Shown: one piece after another, positions 9,802 to 17,731 of the stretch
Position numbering within the stretch: the first letter of the stretch is position 1
How the letters are laid out: each line of letters opens with the position of its first letter
Assembly (NCBI RefSeq): GCF_015999545.1
Contig: NZ_CP065546.1
Location: 1,860,001-1,924,000, forward strand
Direction of reading: 5' to 3'
Source: Lysinibacillus sp. JNUCC-52
Lineage (GTDB): Bacteria > Bacillota > Bacilli > Bacillales_A > Planococcaceae
DNA length: 64,000 nt
The notes under the pieces: generated by a model
Told to the model about the DNA's origin: nothing
What the model saw: only the letters and a program-made list of their open reading frames with translations
Databases searched by the model: none
Program-made: the position numbers and the translations under genes

Positions 9802-9930
9802 GTTGATGTCCGCTTCGGCGGATGCTTTCCGCGGGCACACACGTAAGCCGCAACCCTCGCTAACGCGCGGCTTGTTGCGTCTTACGTTCTGTGCGTTCCC
9901 GCAGGAGTCACCGCCTTCGCTACCATCAAC
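9802..9930 (-). repeat. GC-rich palindromic dispersed repeat, copy 1
   Basis: Bounded by GTTGAT/ATCAAC. It contains CTTTCCGCGGGC, CACACGTAAGCCGCAACC, TTGCGTCTTACG and TTCCCGCAGGAGTC, which fold into a long imperfect hairpin. The opposite-orientation equivalents are at 28665, 43255, 50324 and 55845. Confidence 0.85.
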
Positions 9931-10002
9931 TAGTGTGCTCTGCTAAATTTTTTCTTTGGCAGAAGAAAGTATTTCGTAGTTCTCCTTTTTATTAGGTATT
10001 GC

Positions 10003-10043
10003 AAAAAAGTGTTAGATTGACTGAAATCAATCTAACACTTTTT
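10003..10043 (-). terminator. Terminator of ccpC
   Basis: Perfect stem AAAAGTGTTAGATTGA pairing with TCAATCTAACACTTTT around a 6-nt loop, with a T-run on the minus strand. The same stem occurs at 38127-38165. Confidence 0.85.
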
Positions 10044-10071
10044 GTCCCAGACCCTTTTAGCATTGGGTTAT

Positions 10072-10962
10072 TTATTTTGTATAATCAAACAGACATCGCG
10101 CATGATCTTGTACGACTTCTACAAATGCCTCCACTTGTCGTAATTCGAATGAAGACTCATAGCCAATTAACCATGTATCTCTAGTTAAACCGAATTCTTT
10201 TTCATCGTTTGTTAGTGCGATTTTATTGATATTATCATGCTCATTTAAAGTAATGGACGGTAAAATAGCATAGCCTATGCCATTTAGCGCCATCTGCTTA
10301 CATATTTCAATTTGGTCCACTAAAATTTGTCTTCTTGGATTTGAAGCAAAATGCTGTTGCCACCATTGCTGTATTTCTTGATAATAATTCGAATCACTTT
10401 TGAATTGAATAAAAGGGCGATCAGTCGTTAACACATCTTCAACTGTTTTTAATTCCTGATCGACTAAGTACAATGTATCTCGGAAAAGATGAATCTTTTC
10501 ACCTTTCCAATCGACCTGCCCACGCACAATTCCGACATGGGCTTCTCCTTCATATAAAGCTTTTACAATTTCTGAGCTCCAGCCAGTCATAAGTGAAATT
10601 TTAGCTTCAGGATATTTTGTCACAAAGTCCTTTAATATTTGGGGCAACCAGTTTTGTCCAACAATTGAAGCACAAGCAATCTTTAAAGTCCCATTAACTT
10701 TTGTCGTTAAGGATTGAATCATTTCAAAGATTTCCTCTTTTTTAGTGAGCATATCTGTTGCATAGGCAATAACATGCTCCCCTGCTGGTGTGGCTGTTAG
10801 ACCCTTTTGTGAACGAATAAAAAGCTGTGCACCCCAATCTTTTTCAATCGATTGCAACCGTTGTGAAAGTGCAGGCTGCGATAAAAACAACCGCTCCGCT
10901 GCCTTACGCATATTACGTTCCTCAGCTAAAACTTTCAAAATTTCCGCCTCTGTTGCCATCAA
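10072..10962 (-). CDS. ccpC: LysR-type citrate-responsive regulator CcpC
   Basis: A 296-aa LysR protein. The HTH reads RNMRKAAERLFLSQPALSQR, and the effector domain carries FIQFKSDSNYYQEIQ and QMALNGIGYAILPS, which match what I remember of B. subtilis CcpC (YkuM) closely. CcpC represses aconitase and citrate synthase genes and responds to citrate. It directly follows cbpB, the same pairing as ykuL-ykuM, which supports the call. The start is TTG (10962) at good distance from AGGAGG; the ATG three bases later is an alternative. Confidence 0.9.
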   Translation of the reverse strand: MMATEAEILKVLAEERNMRKAAERLFLSQPALSQRLQSIEKDWGAQLFIRSQKGLTATPAGEHVIAYATDMLTKKEEIFEMIQSLTTKVNGTLKIACASIVGQNWLPQILKDFVTKYPEAKISLMTGWSSEIVKALYEGEAHVGIVRGQVDWKGEKIHLFRDTLYLVDQELKTVEDVLTTDRPFIQFKSDSNYYQEIQQWWQQHFASNPRRQILVDQIEICKQMALNGIGYAILPSITLNEHDNINKIALTNDEKEFGLTRDTWLIGYESSFELRQVEAFVEVVQDHARCLFDYTK

Positions 10963-10986
10963 TTACCTAAACCTCCTAATACAAGT

Positions 10987-11024
10987 AAAGGGGGACCTCA
11001 TGATTTTCATCTGAGCTCCCTCTT
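10987..11024 (-). terminator. Hairpin between cbpB and ccpC
   Basis: GAGGGAGCTCA pairs imperfectly with TGAGGTCCCCC and is followed by TTT on the minus strand. The T-run is short, so it may only partly stop transcription. Confidence 0.5.
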
Positions 11025-11027
11025 ACA

Positions 11028-11471
11028 CTACTTTTCTTTTTGATAGATATATTTTTTCAATTGCTTTAAAATAACGCGTCTTGTTAAAATCCCTGTAAAT
11101 GTACCATCTTCATCTATAACACATAAAAATGCATGGTTAATAACCAAATCTAAAGCGCGTTGGAATGTATCCGTCATATTTAAAACGGCTATATTTTGCT
11201 CCATTATTGTATCCACTTTAATATCTGGTAATTTTTCATATTCAATATGTTCGAGACCTAGAATGGATTCGGTAATCATTTTCATGCTCAATAAACCTTG
11301 AAGTCGATATTTTAAATCTAATACAGGTATTGATGAGTACCCCGTACGTGTTAGAACAAGGAGTGCATGCTCAGCACTATTACCAATTTGTACATGCGCG
11401 ACCTTTTCGGATGAAATAATAAAATCACTAATTGGCATTGCTAATAAGTCTTTGCTGTTAGTTGAAATCAT
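11028..11471 (-). CDS. cbpB: Cyclic-di-AMP-binding CBS domain protein CbpB (DarB/YkuL)
   Basis: A 147-aa protein of two CBS motifs, the same length as B. subtilis YkuL. Features such as SEKVAHVQIGN, EHALLVLTRTGYSSIPVLD, GLEHIEYEKL and FTGILTRRVILKQL agree with that family. CbpB/DarB binds c-di-AMP and, when free of it, stimulates the (p)ppGpp synthetase Rel and pyruvate carboxylase. The next gene is ccpC, as in B. subtilis. RBS AGGAG lies 8-9 nt before the ATG. Confidence 0.92.
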   Translation of the reverse strand: MISTNSKDLLAMPISDFIISSEKVAHVQIGNSAEHALLVLTRTGYSSIPVLDLKYRLQGLLSMKMITESILGLEHIEYEKLPDIKVDTIMEQNIAVLNMTDTFQRALDLVINHAFLCVIDEDGTFTGILTRRVILKQLKKYIYQKEK

Positions 11472-11856
11472 GAAATTCTTCTCCTTTTCTGTCCTTGCTT
11501 TGCAGAACAGGATCCTTCTCTTTTATCATATCACAATGTTTCCGAATATGACCACGACAAGGTCAAGAAGAGTTTTTTATACACAACGCATAATATGGGC
11601 ATTTCCCATTAACACCTTCTTCTGTTCTAAGCGTATTAGGAGGAATAATTTTATATTCTCCTGTTTTACAATAGATAATGCATATTTTAATGTACTATCT
11701 ATTTATGTATGTAATGCTGAAATAACTTTATGTCGTTTACTAATAAAATTTCCTCATAACCCTTCGACTAAACCAGTAAGGCCTCTTTCCATATACAAAA
11801 TTCATTTCACCTGTTCTCTACAATGTATTCGCATATGGAAAGGACATTTGTTCCTG
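11472..11856. other. Intergenic region at the left edge of the microcin island
   Basis: It contains the upstream region of cbpB (minus strand) and a 10-bp perfect inverted repeat, CTTTCCATAT (11785-11794) and ATATGGAAAG (11833-11842), close to the end of the MFS gene. There is no clear T-run, so it does not read as a terminator. No convincing gene was seen. Confidence 0.5.
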
Positions 11857-13101
11857 TTAACTTAAATTTTCAGAATTTTTTGTGTGCCTGACACCCAATA
11901 TAATAAAAAATATAATGCCTGTTAGTATTTCCAGAGTGCCACTTATGAGTGGGACAAATCGGATACCTAACCCTTCGATAATGATACCAGTAAGTAATGC
12001 ACCCAATTGAATTGCAGCCAATGTAACAGTATTCCACAAGCCAAAGACTCTGCCCTGTAGATTTTCTGGAACTTGAGTCTGCATAATATATCTTTCAAAT
12101 GGAGCTAGTATAGCTGCGCCGATTGAAAATATTATTAGTGCAAGAATGCCTTGATATATCCCGTTAGTAAAACCGAATAGTATCCATCCTAATCCAATCA
12201 AGCCATAAATAAAGCTATAGTTAATTTTATTGCTTAGCATAAATTTTTTCTGCGCTATTTTATACCCAACAATAATTGCGATGAAACCTTCCGCACAATA
12301 CAAAATACTAATTCCGTAATTTTGCATTTCATAGATATTCGTTACATATTGCTGAAGCATTAAATTGAATGTCCCAATAATGATTCCCATTGAAAATGCA
12401 GAAATTAAGACGATTCCTACTAATTTATTTTGCTGTACCACTTTTAACCCCGTTATAAATTCTTCTTTAAAATTCTTTTCAGTTTTTATTTTCTCACTAA
12501 GCTTCCAGTTACATAAATAAATATTAACCGCTGATATTAGATAGAGGAATGAGGCAATAATCCATGCTATTTCAAGGGGGAAAAATGATATTACTAGTCC
12601 CCCAATTGAGGCACCTGTCAGTCTTATAACACTTGTAATTGTATAACTTAAAGAGTTAGCAGCAACTAAATCTTCTCCATTAACGATATTTTTCACTACT
12701 TTTTGAGAGGCAATAGAGGAAAACGAATTTGAAATACCAATTATAAATCGAATAACAAAAAATAAAACCCAAGATATTTTCATATCTAATTGAGGTACAA
12801 ATATATAAACTAAAAACAACATTGCATTTAAAAAATCAGCCAATACAATGAACTTCCTAATATTTACCCTATCTACAAATACCCCTGTAAATAAGCTAAA
12901 TAAAATAGGTGCAAGTCCACTTATTGACCATAATAACCCTAACTGTATTCCATTTTGTGTTATTTTATCTAATAGCACTAGCATCCCAATAAACGAAATC
13001 CATGATCCTAAACCCGTAAAAATGGAGGACATTTGTAATCTTTTAAAATCGGGATACTTTCTCCATATAGACGAAATTGTATTTATTTTAATGTTAATCA
13101 C
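11857..13101 (-). CDS. MFS transporter, probable microcin exporter
   Basis: A 414-aa protein with about twelve hydrophobic helices and the MFS loop motif after helix 2 (GVFVDRVNIRKF), similar in layout to macrolide-efflux (MefA-like) MFS proteins. It is the last gene of the TOMM operon and its start overlaps the HExxH protease gene by 4 nt. Export of the modified peptide, or self-protection by efflux, is inferred from that position. The last codons lie in a dispersed repeat also found at 48653. Base composition is visibly more AT-rich than the flanking ccpC/cbpB genes. Confidence 0.8.
   Translation of the reverse strand: MINIKINTISSIWRKYPDFKRLQMSSIFTGLGSWISFIGMLVLLDKITQNGIQLGLLWSISGLAPILFSLFTGVFVDRVNIRKFIVLADFLNAMLFLVYIFVPQLDMKISWVLFFVIRFIIGISNSFSSIASQKVVKNIVNGEDLVAANSLSYTITSVIRLTGASIGGLVISFFPLEIAWIIASFLYLISAVNIYLCNWKLSEKIKTEKNFKEEFITGLKVVQQNKLVGIVLISAFSMGIIIGTFNLMLQQYVTNIYEMQNYGISILYCAEGFIAIIVGYKIAQKKFMLSNKINYSFIYGLIGLGWILFGFTNGIYQGILALIIFSIGAAILAPFERYIMQTQVPENLQGRVFGLWNTVTLAAIQLGALLTGIIIEGLGIRFVPLISGTLEILTGIIFFIILGVRHTKNSENLS
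11861..11894 (-). repeat. Dispersed GTGTCAGGCAC repeat, copy in the MFS gene end
   Basis: On the minus strand GTGTCAGGCAC is followed about 11 nt later by TGAAAATTTAAG. Almost the same 33-34 nt occur at 48653-48685, and the palindromic core alone (GTGCCAGGCAC) at 38103-38113. Confidence 0.7.
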
Positions 13102-13865
13102 CTGTCTATACTAGTAGAGTTATAATAAATTTGATAAGGATTAAGTCGTATTAAATGCTCAAATTGTGTTTGGGGTGCCTTCTTCATAAATTTATTAACA
13201 ATGTAATATCCCATCGTATAACCTAACCACAATGGATAATCCAACGTATTACCATACATAAATTTTTGAATTTCATCCACTTTCGTTAAAGAAAGCTTAT
13301 GTTTAAAACGTCCTATATACTGATCTATTTCATTGTTACTTATAGCTGTTGCCCATCTTCCAACATAGTCTTTGCCCAGCGCATATTCTACAAATAATTC
13401 TGAGCAACCTTCATCTATTATTACGTCTAGTAAAGTTTTTGGATCTTTCTTTTTGACGATTGTATTGCGAACAACATGCTGGTATTCATGGAAGGAAATA
13501 CTGTGAATATATTTTGACTCCACCCTTTTATCAACATTTAAATACATAAAAATATTCGATGTGCCATCTGTATGTGCCAAAATTCCGTTCATTTTTTCTA
13601 AATAAAATCTATCTGTCGTAATTAACGGGAGAAGGAACACATTCGTAGGAACTTCTATTAAATTGTTACTCGCTGACTGAATATAAGTCGCCACTTCATG
13701 TTCGATGTCATTATATAAGTTTTCCTTTTTATCATGTATCATTTGACTAAAACCAGTTTGTGATAATTGATTGATATCGAAAGCTGAGCTAAATATAACA
13801 AGCTTTTCTTTTACCTCGTCGATAGGTTTGTCAATTAAATTAATTACATTAACTATATCACTCAC
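13098..13865 (-). CDS. DUF2268-like predicted zinc protease, candidate leader peptidase
   Basis: A 255-aa protein with a gluzincin-type motif HEYQH (HExxH, residues 126-130) followed by DEGCSELF at 151-158, which could give the third metal ligand. This resembles DUF2268 predicted Zn-dependent proteases. No signal peptide is seen, so it should be cytoplasmic. It overlaps the acetyltransferase-like gene upstream and the MFS gene downstream by 4 nt each. Because no other peptidase is encoded in the cluster, it is the best candidate for removing the precursor leader; this role is inferred. Confidence 0.7.
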   Translation of the reverse strand: MSDIVNVINLIDKPIDEVKEKLVIFSSAFDINQLSQTGFSQMIHDKKENLYNDIEHEVATYIQSASNNLIEVPTNVFLLPLITTDRFYLEKMNGILAHTDGTSNIFMYLNVDKRVESKYIHSISFHEYQHVVRNTIVKKKDPKTLLDVIIDEGCSELFVEYALGKDYVGRWATAISNNEIDQYIGRFKHKLSLTKVDEIQKFMYGNTLDYPLWLGYTMGYYIVNKFMKKAPQTQFEHLIRLNPYQIYYNSTSIDR

Positions 13866-14662
13866 CTCATCTTGCTTTTATTATGTTGGTCCAATAAATA
13901 AATATAATCGTTCCCATCCACTTTAAAATTACTGACAAGTAAGTTCTTTAATTCTACTGAATTTGTATAGTCAAATTGGATATCTTGAATTTTTTCCCCT
14001 TTGTAAAATTCCTTATAGCTATTGTTAACTAGAAATAAAAAAGTCTCTGGATTCTTCCACTTATTAATATATAAATTTTGAAGAAATGTATTGTCTTCAT
14101 GCATAGAATTTTCCCATTCGCACCAAAAATCATTAACAGTTAGGAAACGCCCATCCCACCATTTTGCTGGTTCTCCGCCACATAGAAGAGTACCACTTTG
14201 CGTTTCAGGTACATAGCGCCATTCAACAGAATGCACATGATTAGTTACAATCCAATTTTCCCTTAAAGGAAAGGGCTTAAATAACGGTGCCCAAAAACCA
14301 ACATCTACGTAATACTCTTCTGCATCATAGCTGACAACTAACGCAAAATGTAGCTCCTCTAATTTAATTATTTGTACGTCATAATGAAGTGCACGTAACA
14401 GATTATAAAGACCCCACGTGAGATGAAAGCAGGTCCCTCCATAACCATTTTCACGAACAGATTCAATATATTTATTCACATCTGCATAATTCTCTTTTAC
14501 AGTTTTTTTAGCATTATAATCTTGAAATTTTCTAACTGTATCGAATGGTATTGCTAACTGGTGATTTAAAATAATTCGTGAAAGTAACTCAAAACGCGGC
14601 AGTTGTAAAAGCATAGATTCATCAATGTTTAATAACCTTAAATATTCTTTATATGCCATCAT
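13862..14662 (-). CDS. Arylamine N-acetyltransferase-like enzyme in the microcin operon
   Basis: A 266-aa protein with the NAT family fold signature. The catalytic Cys78 lies in GYGGTCFHL, His105 in EELHFALVV and Asp120 in YYVDVGFW, in the order and spacing of the NAT C-H-D triad. NAT enzymes move acetyl groups from acetyl-CoA to amines; a distant homologue (RifF) closes the rifamycin macrolactam. Its stop abuts the SagB gene and it overlaps the next gene, so it is an integral part of the TOMM operon. It could acylate the mature peptide N-terminus or form an amide ring; neither is proven. RBS GGGGGGAT precedes the start. Confidence 0.8.
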   Translation of the reverse strand: MMAYKEYLRLLNIDESMLLQLPRFELLSRIILNHQLAIPFDTVRKFQDYNAKKTVKENYADVNKYIESVRENGYGGTCFHLTWGLYNLLRALHYDVQIIKLEELHFALVVSYDAEEYYVDVGFWAPLFKPFPLRENWIVTNHVHSVEWRYVPETQSGTLLCGGEPAKWWDGRFLTVNDFWCEWENSMHEDNTFLQNLYINKWKNPETFLFLVNNSYKEFYKGEKIQDIQFDYTNSVELKNLLVSNFKVDGNDYIYLLDQHNKSKMR

Positions 14663-15361
14663 CTATCCCCCCTTTTGACCAATACAATATAAATATAACG
14701 GCACTTCATCTAACGGTAGATTTAGTGCACGATGTAATTTGTCATCATAAAAGCCACCAATAGCACAACAACCTAAATTTGGATTATCTAACACTGCCCT
14801 CGAAATATTTTGACCTATATGCCCCGCTTCAAGAAGGGCGTATCTATATCCTCTAGCGCCATATTTATTAATTATTTCTTCCATTCTTGCCGTCATTACT
14901 ATGACAAAGGAAGCACTATAAACAAAACTATTATTAATCGGTAGAAATGAGTCAAACGGGATTGCATCACGAATATAATTTAGCTTTGCTTCTGATCTAA
15001 GATAATGATAAGTTCCTTTTAAATAATGACTAGCAGATGTTAGTACATACATTTCAATTGGATATAAACCACCTGCTGAGGGGGTTAAAGATTTAATTTC
15101 ATCCCCCTTTTTCTCTAAAAAGTAACTCTTTTTTAGTATTTGTAAAAGTACTTCCATTGTTAAATCCACTTGTTCATAATTTCTAAAAGAACTCGTTATA
15201 GTACCGTTCACATTCGGTACATCACCATAATTTTTATTACTAAGTGGATAATGTTTGCCGTTACTATCTATAGTAAAACTTTTCCCCGGAGCATTTAAAA
15301 TTTGCGAAAGATAGTTTTTTGAATTGTTATGATAAAACTCGTATATATATGAATCTTTCAA
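14663..15361 (-). CDS. SagB-type FMN-dependent azoline dehydrogenase
   Basis: A 232-aa nitroreductase-fold protein with the SagB/ThcOx signature: SSFRNYEQ near residue 57, PSAGGLYPIEMYVL at 94-107, EAGHIGQNISRAV and the C-terminal PLYLYCIGQ. Members use FMN to oxidise thiazolines/oxazolines, made by the cyclodehydratase, to aromatic azoles. Its gene follows the YcaO gene by 12 nt. It is the dehydrogenase subunit of the predicted TOMM synthetase. Confidence 0.9.
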   Translation of the reverse strand: MKDSYIYEFYHNNSKNYLSQILNAPGKSFTIDSNGKHYPLSNKNYGDVPNVNGTITSSFRNYEQVDLTMEVLLQILKKSYFLEKKGDEIKSLTPSAGGLYPIEMYVLTSASHYLKGTYHYLRSEAKLNYIRDAIPFDSFLPINNSFVYSASFVIVMTARMEEIINKYGARGYRYALLEAGHIGQNISRAVLDNPNLGCCAIGGFYDDKLHRALNLPLDEVPLYLYCIGQKGG

Positions 15362-15373
15362 ATAAAGCCCTCC

Positions 15374-16588
15374 TTATGGAAATGGGTGTGGTTCTAGATT
15401 TATTTTTCTCCCTAATTTAGAAGCTGTTTCTTGTAATCTTAGACAATTGAGTAGAGGATCATTAATTGAGAGAAAACACAAAGTGGGTATTATCACCCTT
15501 ACAACGGATAATCCCATTTGTTTTACATCTTCAGTTGTAATTTCGCTAAAATATATTTTATGACCTAGACGATTTATCCTTTCGACTGCATCAGTAAATT
15601 GCATACGATGGTTTTTGACAGCAATTTTAGGTAAAGAACTAGGCAGTAGTTGCGATAAAATTTCATCATTATTGCCAGCTAAATAATATAGCGGATGATC
15701 ATCTAAAGTCGATGTATGGTCAAGTTTTTTAGGAATTGGTTCTTCATAGTGATGAATTAGCTCATAATAAATAGAAAATCCTCCCAAACCCTCTTCTAAT
15801 GACTTTCTTATAGCTTGCAAATATTCAAGTGAGCTAGCACAACCTAAGTAAAATCCAGCATTCCCTTTAACTTTTACAACAGTTAATATTGTAGGAACTT
15901 CTAAATCAGTAGTAATATCATACAGACGCAATTGTAGGTTGCTATTTTCCGCAAGCTCTAATAGCCTTTTTATATATTCGTTGTGAACCGTATTTAAATC
16001 GATTTCTCCTCTAACACATCCAAGCAACCAAAATTGAATAAACGCATCGCGTTCTATACACTCATTAAAGCCACTTAATACCGCCTTCTCTAAATTTTGA
16101 CCACACGCCAATCCAGTAGAAATTAAATCCCGTAATGGTAAATGATTAGGCGGTGATGCTAAAAAAATGAGTTCAAATGGAACTAATATTTTTTTATTAT
16201 CTACGACATCTTTAGCCTCAACCCATGTTCTCTCTTCATGAAAGTTGACCTCTTTGTACTTCGTATTATTTTTGTATTGTTCTTCTGTATATCGAGTAAT
16301 GATTGTTGGGTTAAGTGCCTGATGGCGAATATCAGCATATTTACCGACATAAATGTCTTTCATATGAAACTGATTAGCACAATACCTCTCAATACTCTCC
16401 CCAATTGCAGCAGACCGAGCATACTCCTTATTTATTGAAAAGCCAGAGCCGCTACTTAAATGATGATCCCCATTAATGACTGCTAAATAGCGAAATAATC
16501 TTGGTGACCCTGGCAATGGGTGAATTTCGTTTATTGTTGAAATAAAGCTTGCTCTTAAAGTATCCTCAATGATTATTTGATTACTCAT
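15374..16588 (-). CDS. YcaO-type azoline cyclodehydratase (TOMM D protein)
   Basis: A 404-aa YcaO protein. ATP/Mg-binding motifs are readable: SAAIGESIER (59-68), GFNECIERD (173-181) and YLQAIRKSLEEGLG further on. The chain ends in PHPFP, the C-terminal PxPxP hallmark of TOMM cyclodehydratases. The enzyme uses ATP to activate backbone amides so that Cys/Ser/Thr side chains cyclise to azolines. It overlaps the partner protein gene by 4 nt (ATGA), so the two subunits are made together. RBS GTGAGGT lies before the ATG. Confidence 0.93.
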   Translation of the reverse strand: MSNQIIIEDTLRASFISTINEIHPLPGSPRLFRYLAVINGDHHLSSGSGFSINKEYARSAAIGESIERYCANQFHMKDIYVGKYADIRHQALNPTIITRYTEEQYKNNTKYKEVNFHEERTWVEAKDVVDNKKILVPFELIFLASPPNHLPLRDLISTGLACGQNLEKAVLSGFNECIERDAFIQFWLLGCVRGEIDLNTVHNEYIKRLLELAENSNLQLRLYDITTDLEVPTILTVVKVKGNAGFYLGCASSLEYLQAIRKSLEEGLGGFSIYYELIHHYEEPIPKKLDHTSTLDDHPLYYLAGNNDEILSQLLPSSLPKIAVKNHRMQFTDAVERINRLGHKIYFSEITTEDVKQMGLSVVRVIIPTLCFLSINDPLLNCLRLQETASKLGRKINLEPHPFP

Positions 16589-17355
16589 AAACTAACCTCA
16601 CCCCTACAATACTCACAGTCAGGCATTTGGAATACAGGGTATTTTTTAATTTCAAGTTCCTCCACATCAAAGACGATTTCAGTATTAAAACAAAGTGTTG
16701 GCGTTTTCGCTCTACAATACTTTAATAATTCTTTCTCCATAAAAGGTGCTAGAAAAGCATCTAAATTGCCTAAACTTTTATTTTTTATAGGCTCTTCTTC
16801 TGCTCTACTAAGACGTTTTTCGAAGCAATTGTAACAAGGACCCCCATCAGGAAAGAAAATTGGTCCCATAAAAATTTTAGAATAGCTAAAGGAATACTTT
16901 AACCATGGGACTTCAATCGCTCTTAAACGTCTATGTACCTGTGAAAAAAAACTACTACCATCATTATCAAGTGCTATTACAATGTCTGTATTTTCTATAG
17001 AGATATTTTCTAAAGTTGTACAAGTAATAATTTGATTTAAAGTAGGAATGTCAAAAATTCGTTGTAACTTCTCACTTTTTAAACTTCCAGAAACTATGCT
17101 TACTTTCAACAATGGTGCTTCATTAATGGACACAATCCCAACTTTCTCTAAATCACTTATATTATTCAATAATTCATGTTCTTCCATATGCACTAATTCA
17201 CTTATTTTTGTCAAAGGAATTGTTCCTGTTAAATAAGGAAATAGTTCATTAAAATTTGTTACACCTTCTCCATCTATCTCATAACCTACTCTATCATTAA
17301 TAAATATTAGCTTTTCAGATAAACGTTGTAGTTCCCCGTTTGATTGAATATACAT
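16585..17355 (-). CDS. TOMM leader-binding / E1-like partner protein (C/F protein)
   Basis: A 256-aa protein starting at the ATG with GAGGTGA 5 nt upstream; a longer TTG start 33 nt earlier is less likely. The N-terminal 80 residues have the helix-strand pattern of a RiPP recognition element. The C-terminal part has paired zinc cysteines, GPCYNC (C174, C177) and PDCEYC (C247, C250), as in ocin-ThiF/E1-like TOMM partner proteins, but no recognisable adenylation motif. It should bind the precursor leader and present it to the YcaO enzyme. It is shorter than many family members, so it may be a minimal version. Confidence 0.85.
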   Translation of the reverse strand: MYIQSNGELQRLSEKLIFINDRVGYEIDGEGVTNFNELFPYLTGTIPLTKISELVHMEEHELLNNISDLEKVGIVSINEAPLLKVSIVSGSLKSEKLQRIFDIPTLNQIITCTTLENISIENTDIVIALDNDGSSFFSQVHRRLRAIEVPWLKYSFSYSKIFMGPIFFPDGGPCYNCFEKRLSRAEEEPIKNKSLGNLDAFLAPFMEKELLKYCRAKTPTLCFNTEIVFDVEELEIKKYPVFQMPDCEYCRGEVSL

Positions 17356-17373
17356 ATTTATCACCTCAAAGTT

Positions 17374-17412
17374 GCAAAAAAGTAGCAAATTTAAAATTCG
17401 CTACTTTTTTTA
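17374..17412 (-). terminator. Attenuator-like hairpin after the precursor gene
   Basis: AAAAAAGTAGC pairs with GCTACTTTTTT around a 13-nt AT-rich loop, giving a short stem with a T-run. It lies between the precursor gene and the enzyme genes, so it probably gives more precursor mRNA than enzyme mRNA. Confidence 0.65.
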
Positions 17413-17448
17413 AATTTTTATATCTAGATGGTACGAAAATATTTGCTC

Positions 17449-17577
17449 TTATTTTTTTAATGGACGAGCTTCACTTCCACCTCCACAACAGCAACCAGCT
17501 TGAAGTAATTGTTGTGAATCTTTTGTAGTTTTTGTGTTTAATGCTTGAACATCTACACTTTTAATTGTTAATTTCAT
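17449..17577 (-). CDS. TOMM precursor peptide (42 aa)
   Basis: A 42-codon gene with an excellent RBS (AAGGAGGTG, 7-8 nt before ATG). The leader begins MKLTIKSVDVQALN and is rich in Lys, Thr and Gln, ending around SQQLLQ. The C-terminal core is AGCCCGGGSEARPLKK, with three adjacent Cys (29-31), three Gly and one Ser. This is what a YcaO/SagB system needs: Cys (and possibly Ser) become thiazoles/oxazole. The pre-core AG is a plausible cleavage site. It heads the operon, just upstream of the leader-binding protein gene. The tri-Cys block recalls streptolysin S-type cores but is much shorter, with a basic tail. Confidence 0.88.
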   Translation of the reverse strand: MKLTIKSVDVQALNTKTTKDSQQLLQAGCCCGGGSEARPLKK

Positions 17578-17599
17578 ATTTAACACCTCCTTGTAAATA

Positions 17600-17632
17600 A
17601 TTATACTAATTTTTAATATTTTTACAATAAGT
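17600..17632 (-). promoter_or_regulatory. Promoter of the microcin precursor operon
   Basis: On the minus strand TTGTAA and TATAAT are separated by 16 nt, about 22 nt upstream of the precursor ATG. The block ACTTATTG overlaps the -35 and is shared with the promoter of the 54-aa exported peptide gene (18806-18839). Confidence 0.65.
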
Positions 17633-17690
17633 TTATTTATTAAATTATAAAATTATTTATTTTAAATAGTATTTTATAAATAAATTTATT
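17626..17690. promoter_or_regulatory. Inverted repeat between divergent precursor and hydrolase genes
   Basis: Arms 17626-17641 and 17675-17690 match at 14 of 16 positions when one is reversed and complemented (AATAAGTTTATTTATT type), with a 33-nt spacer. One arm overlaps the precursor -35, the other lies just upstream of the TATAAT (17701-17706) of the hydrolase gene. The stretch is very AT-rich, so chance symmetry is possible. Confidence 0.4.
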
Positions 17691-17731
17691 ACATTAGTGT
17701 TATAATTAGAAAAAACAATTGGAGGAACCTT

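Larger units (their letters stand above)
9678..10071. other. Intergenic region with promoter, palindromic repeat and terminator
   Basis: This stretch holds a TATAAT box on the minus strand (about 9719-9724) for the MoxR operon with only a weak -35, one copy of the GC-rich palindromic repeat (9802-9930) and the ccpC terminator. I see no convincing gene. Confidence 0.6.

Noticed and set aside
9764-9946. Short frame across palindromic repeat copy 1 (similar frames at 55784-55981)
   Set aside because: These frames translate the dispersed GC-rich repeat and recur wherever it is present; no start signals.
11761-11842. A 21-codon minus-strand frame beginning MNFVYGKRPYWF downstream of the MFS gene
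   Set aside because: Too short, with only a weak ribosome binding site (AGGTG) and overlapping an inverted repeat; no support as a gene.
11452-11865. A 137-codon plus-strand frame in the cbpB/MFS intergenic region
   Set aside because: It starts inside cbpB, lacks a ribosome binding site, and its product looks like random AT-rich translation.
17600-17632. Canonical PlcR box (TATGNANNNNTNCATA) upstream of the microcin genes
   Set aside because: I searched by eye in the regions upstream of the precursor, hydrolase, peptide and regulator genes and found none; the shared ACTTATTG block is proposed instead.
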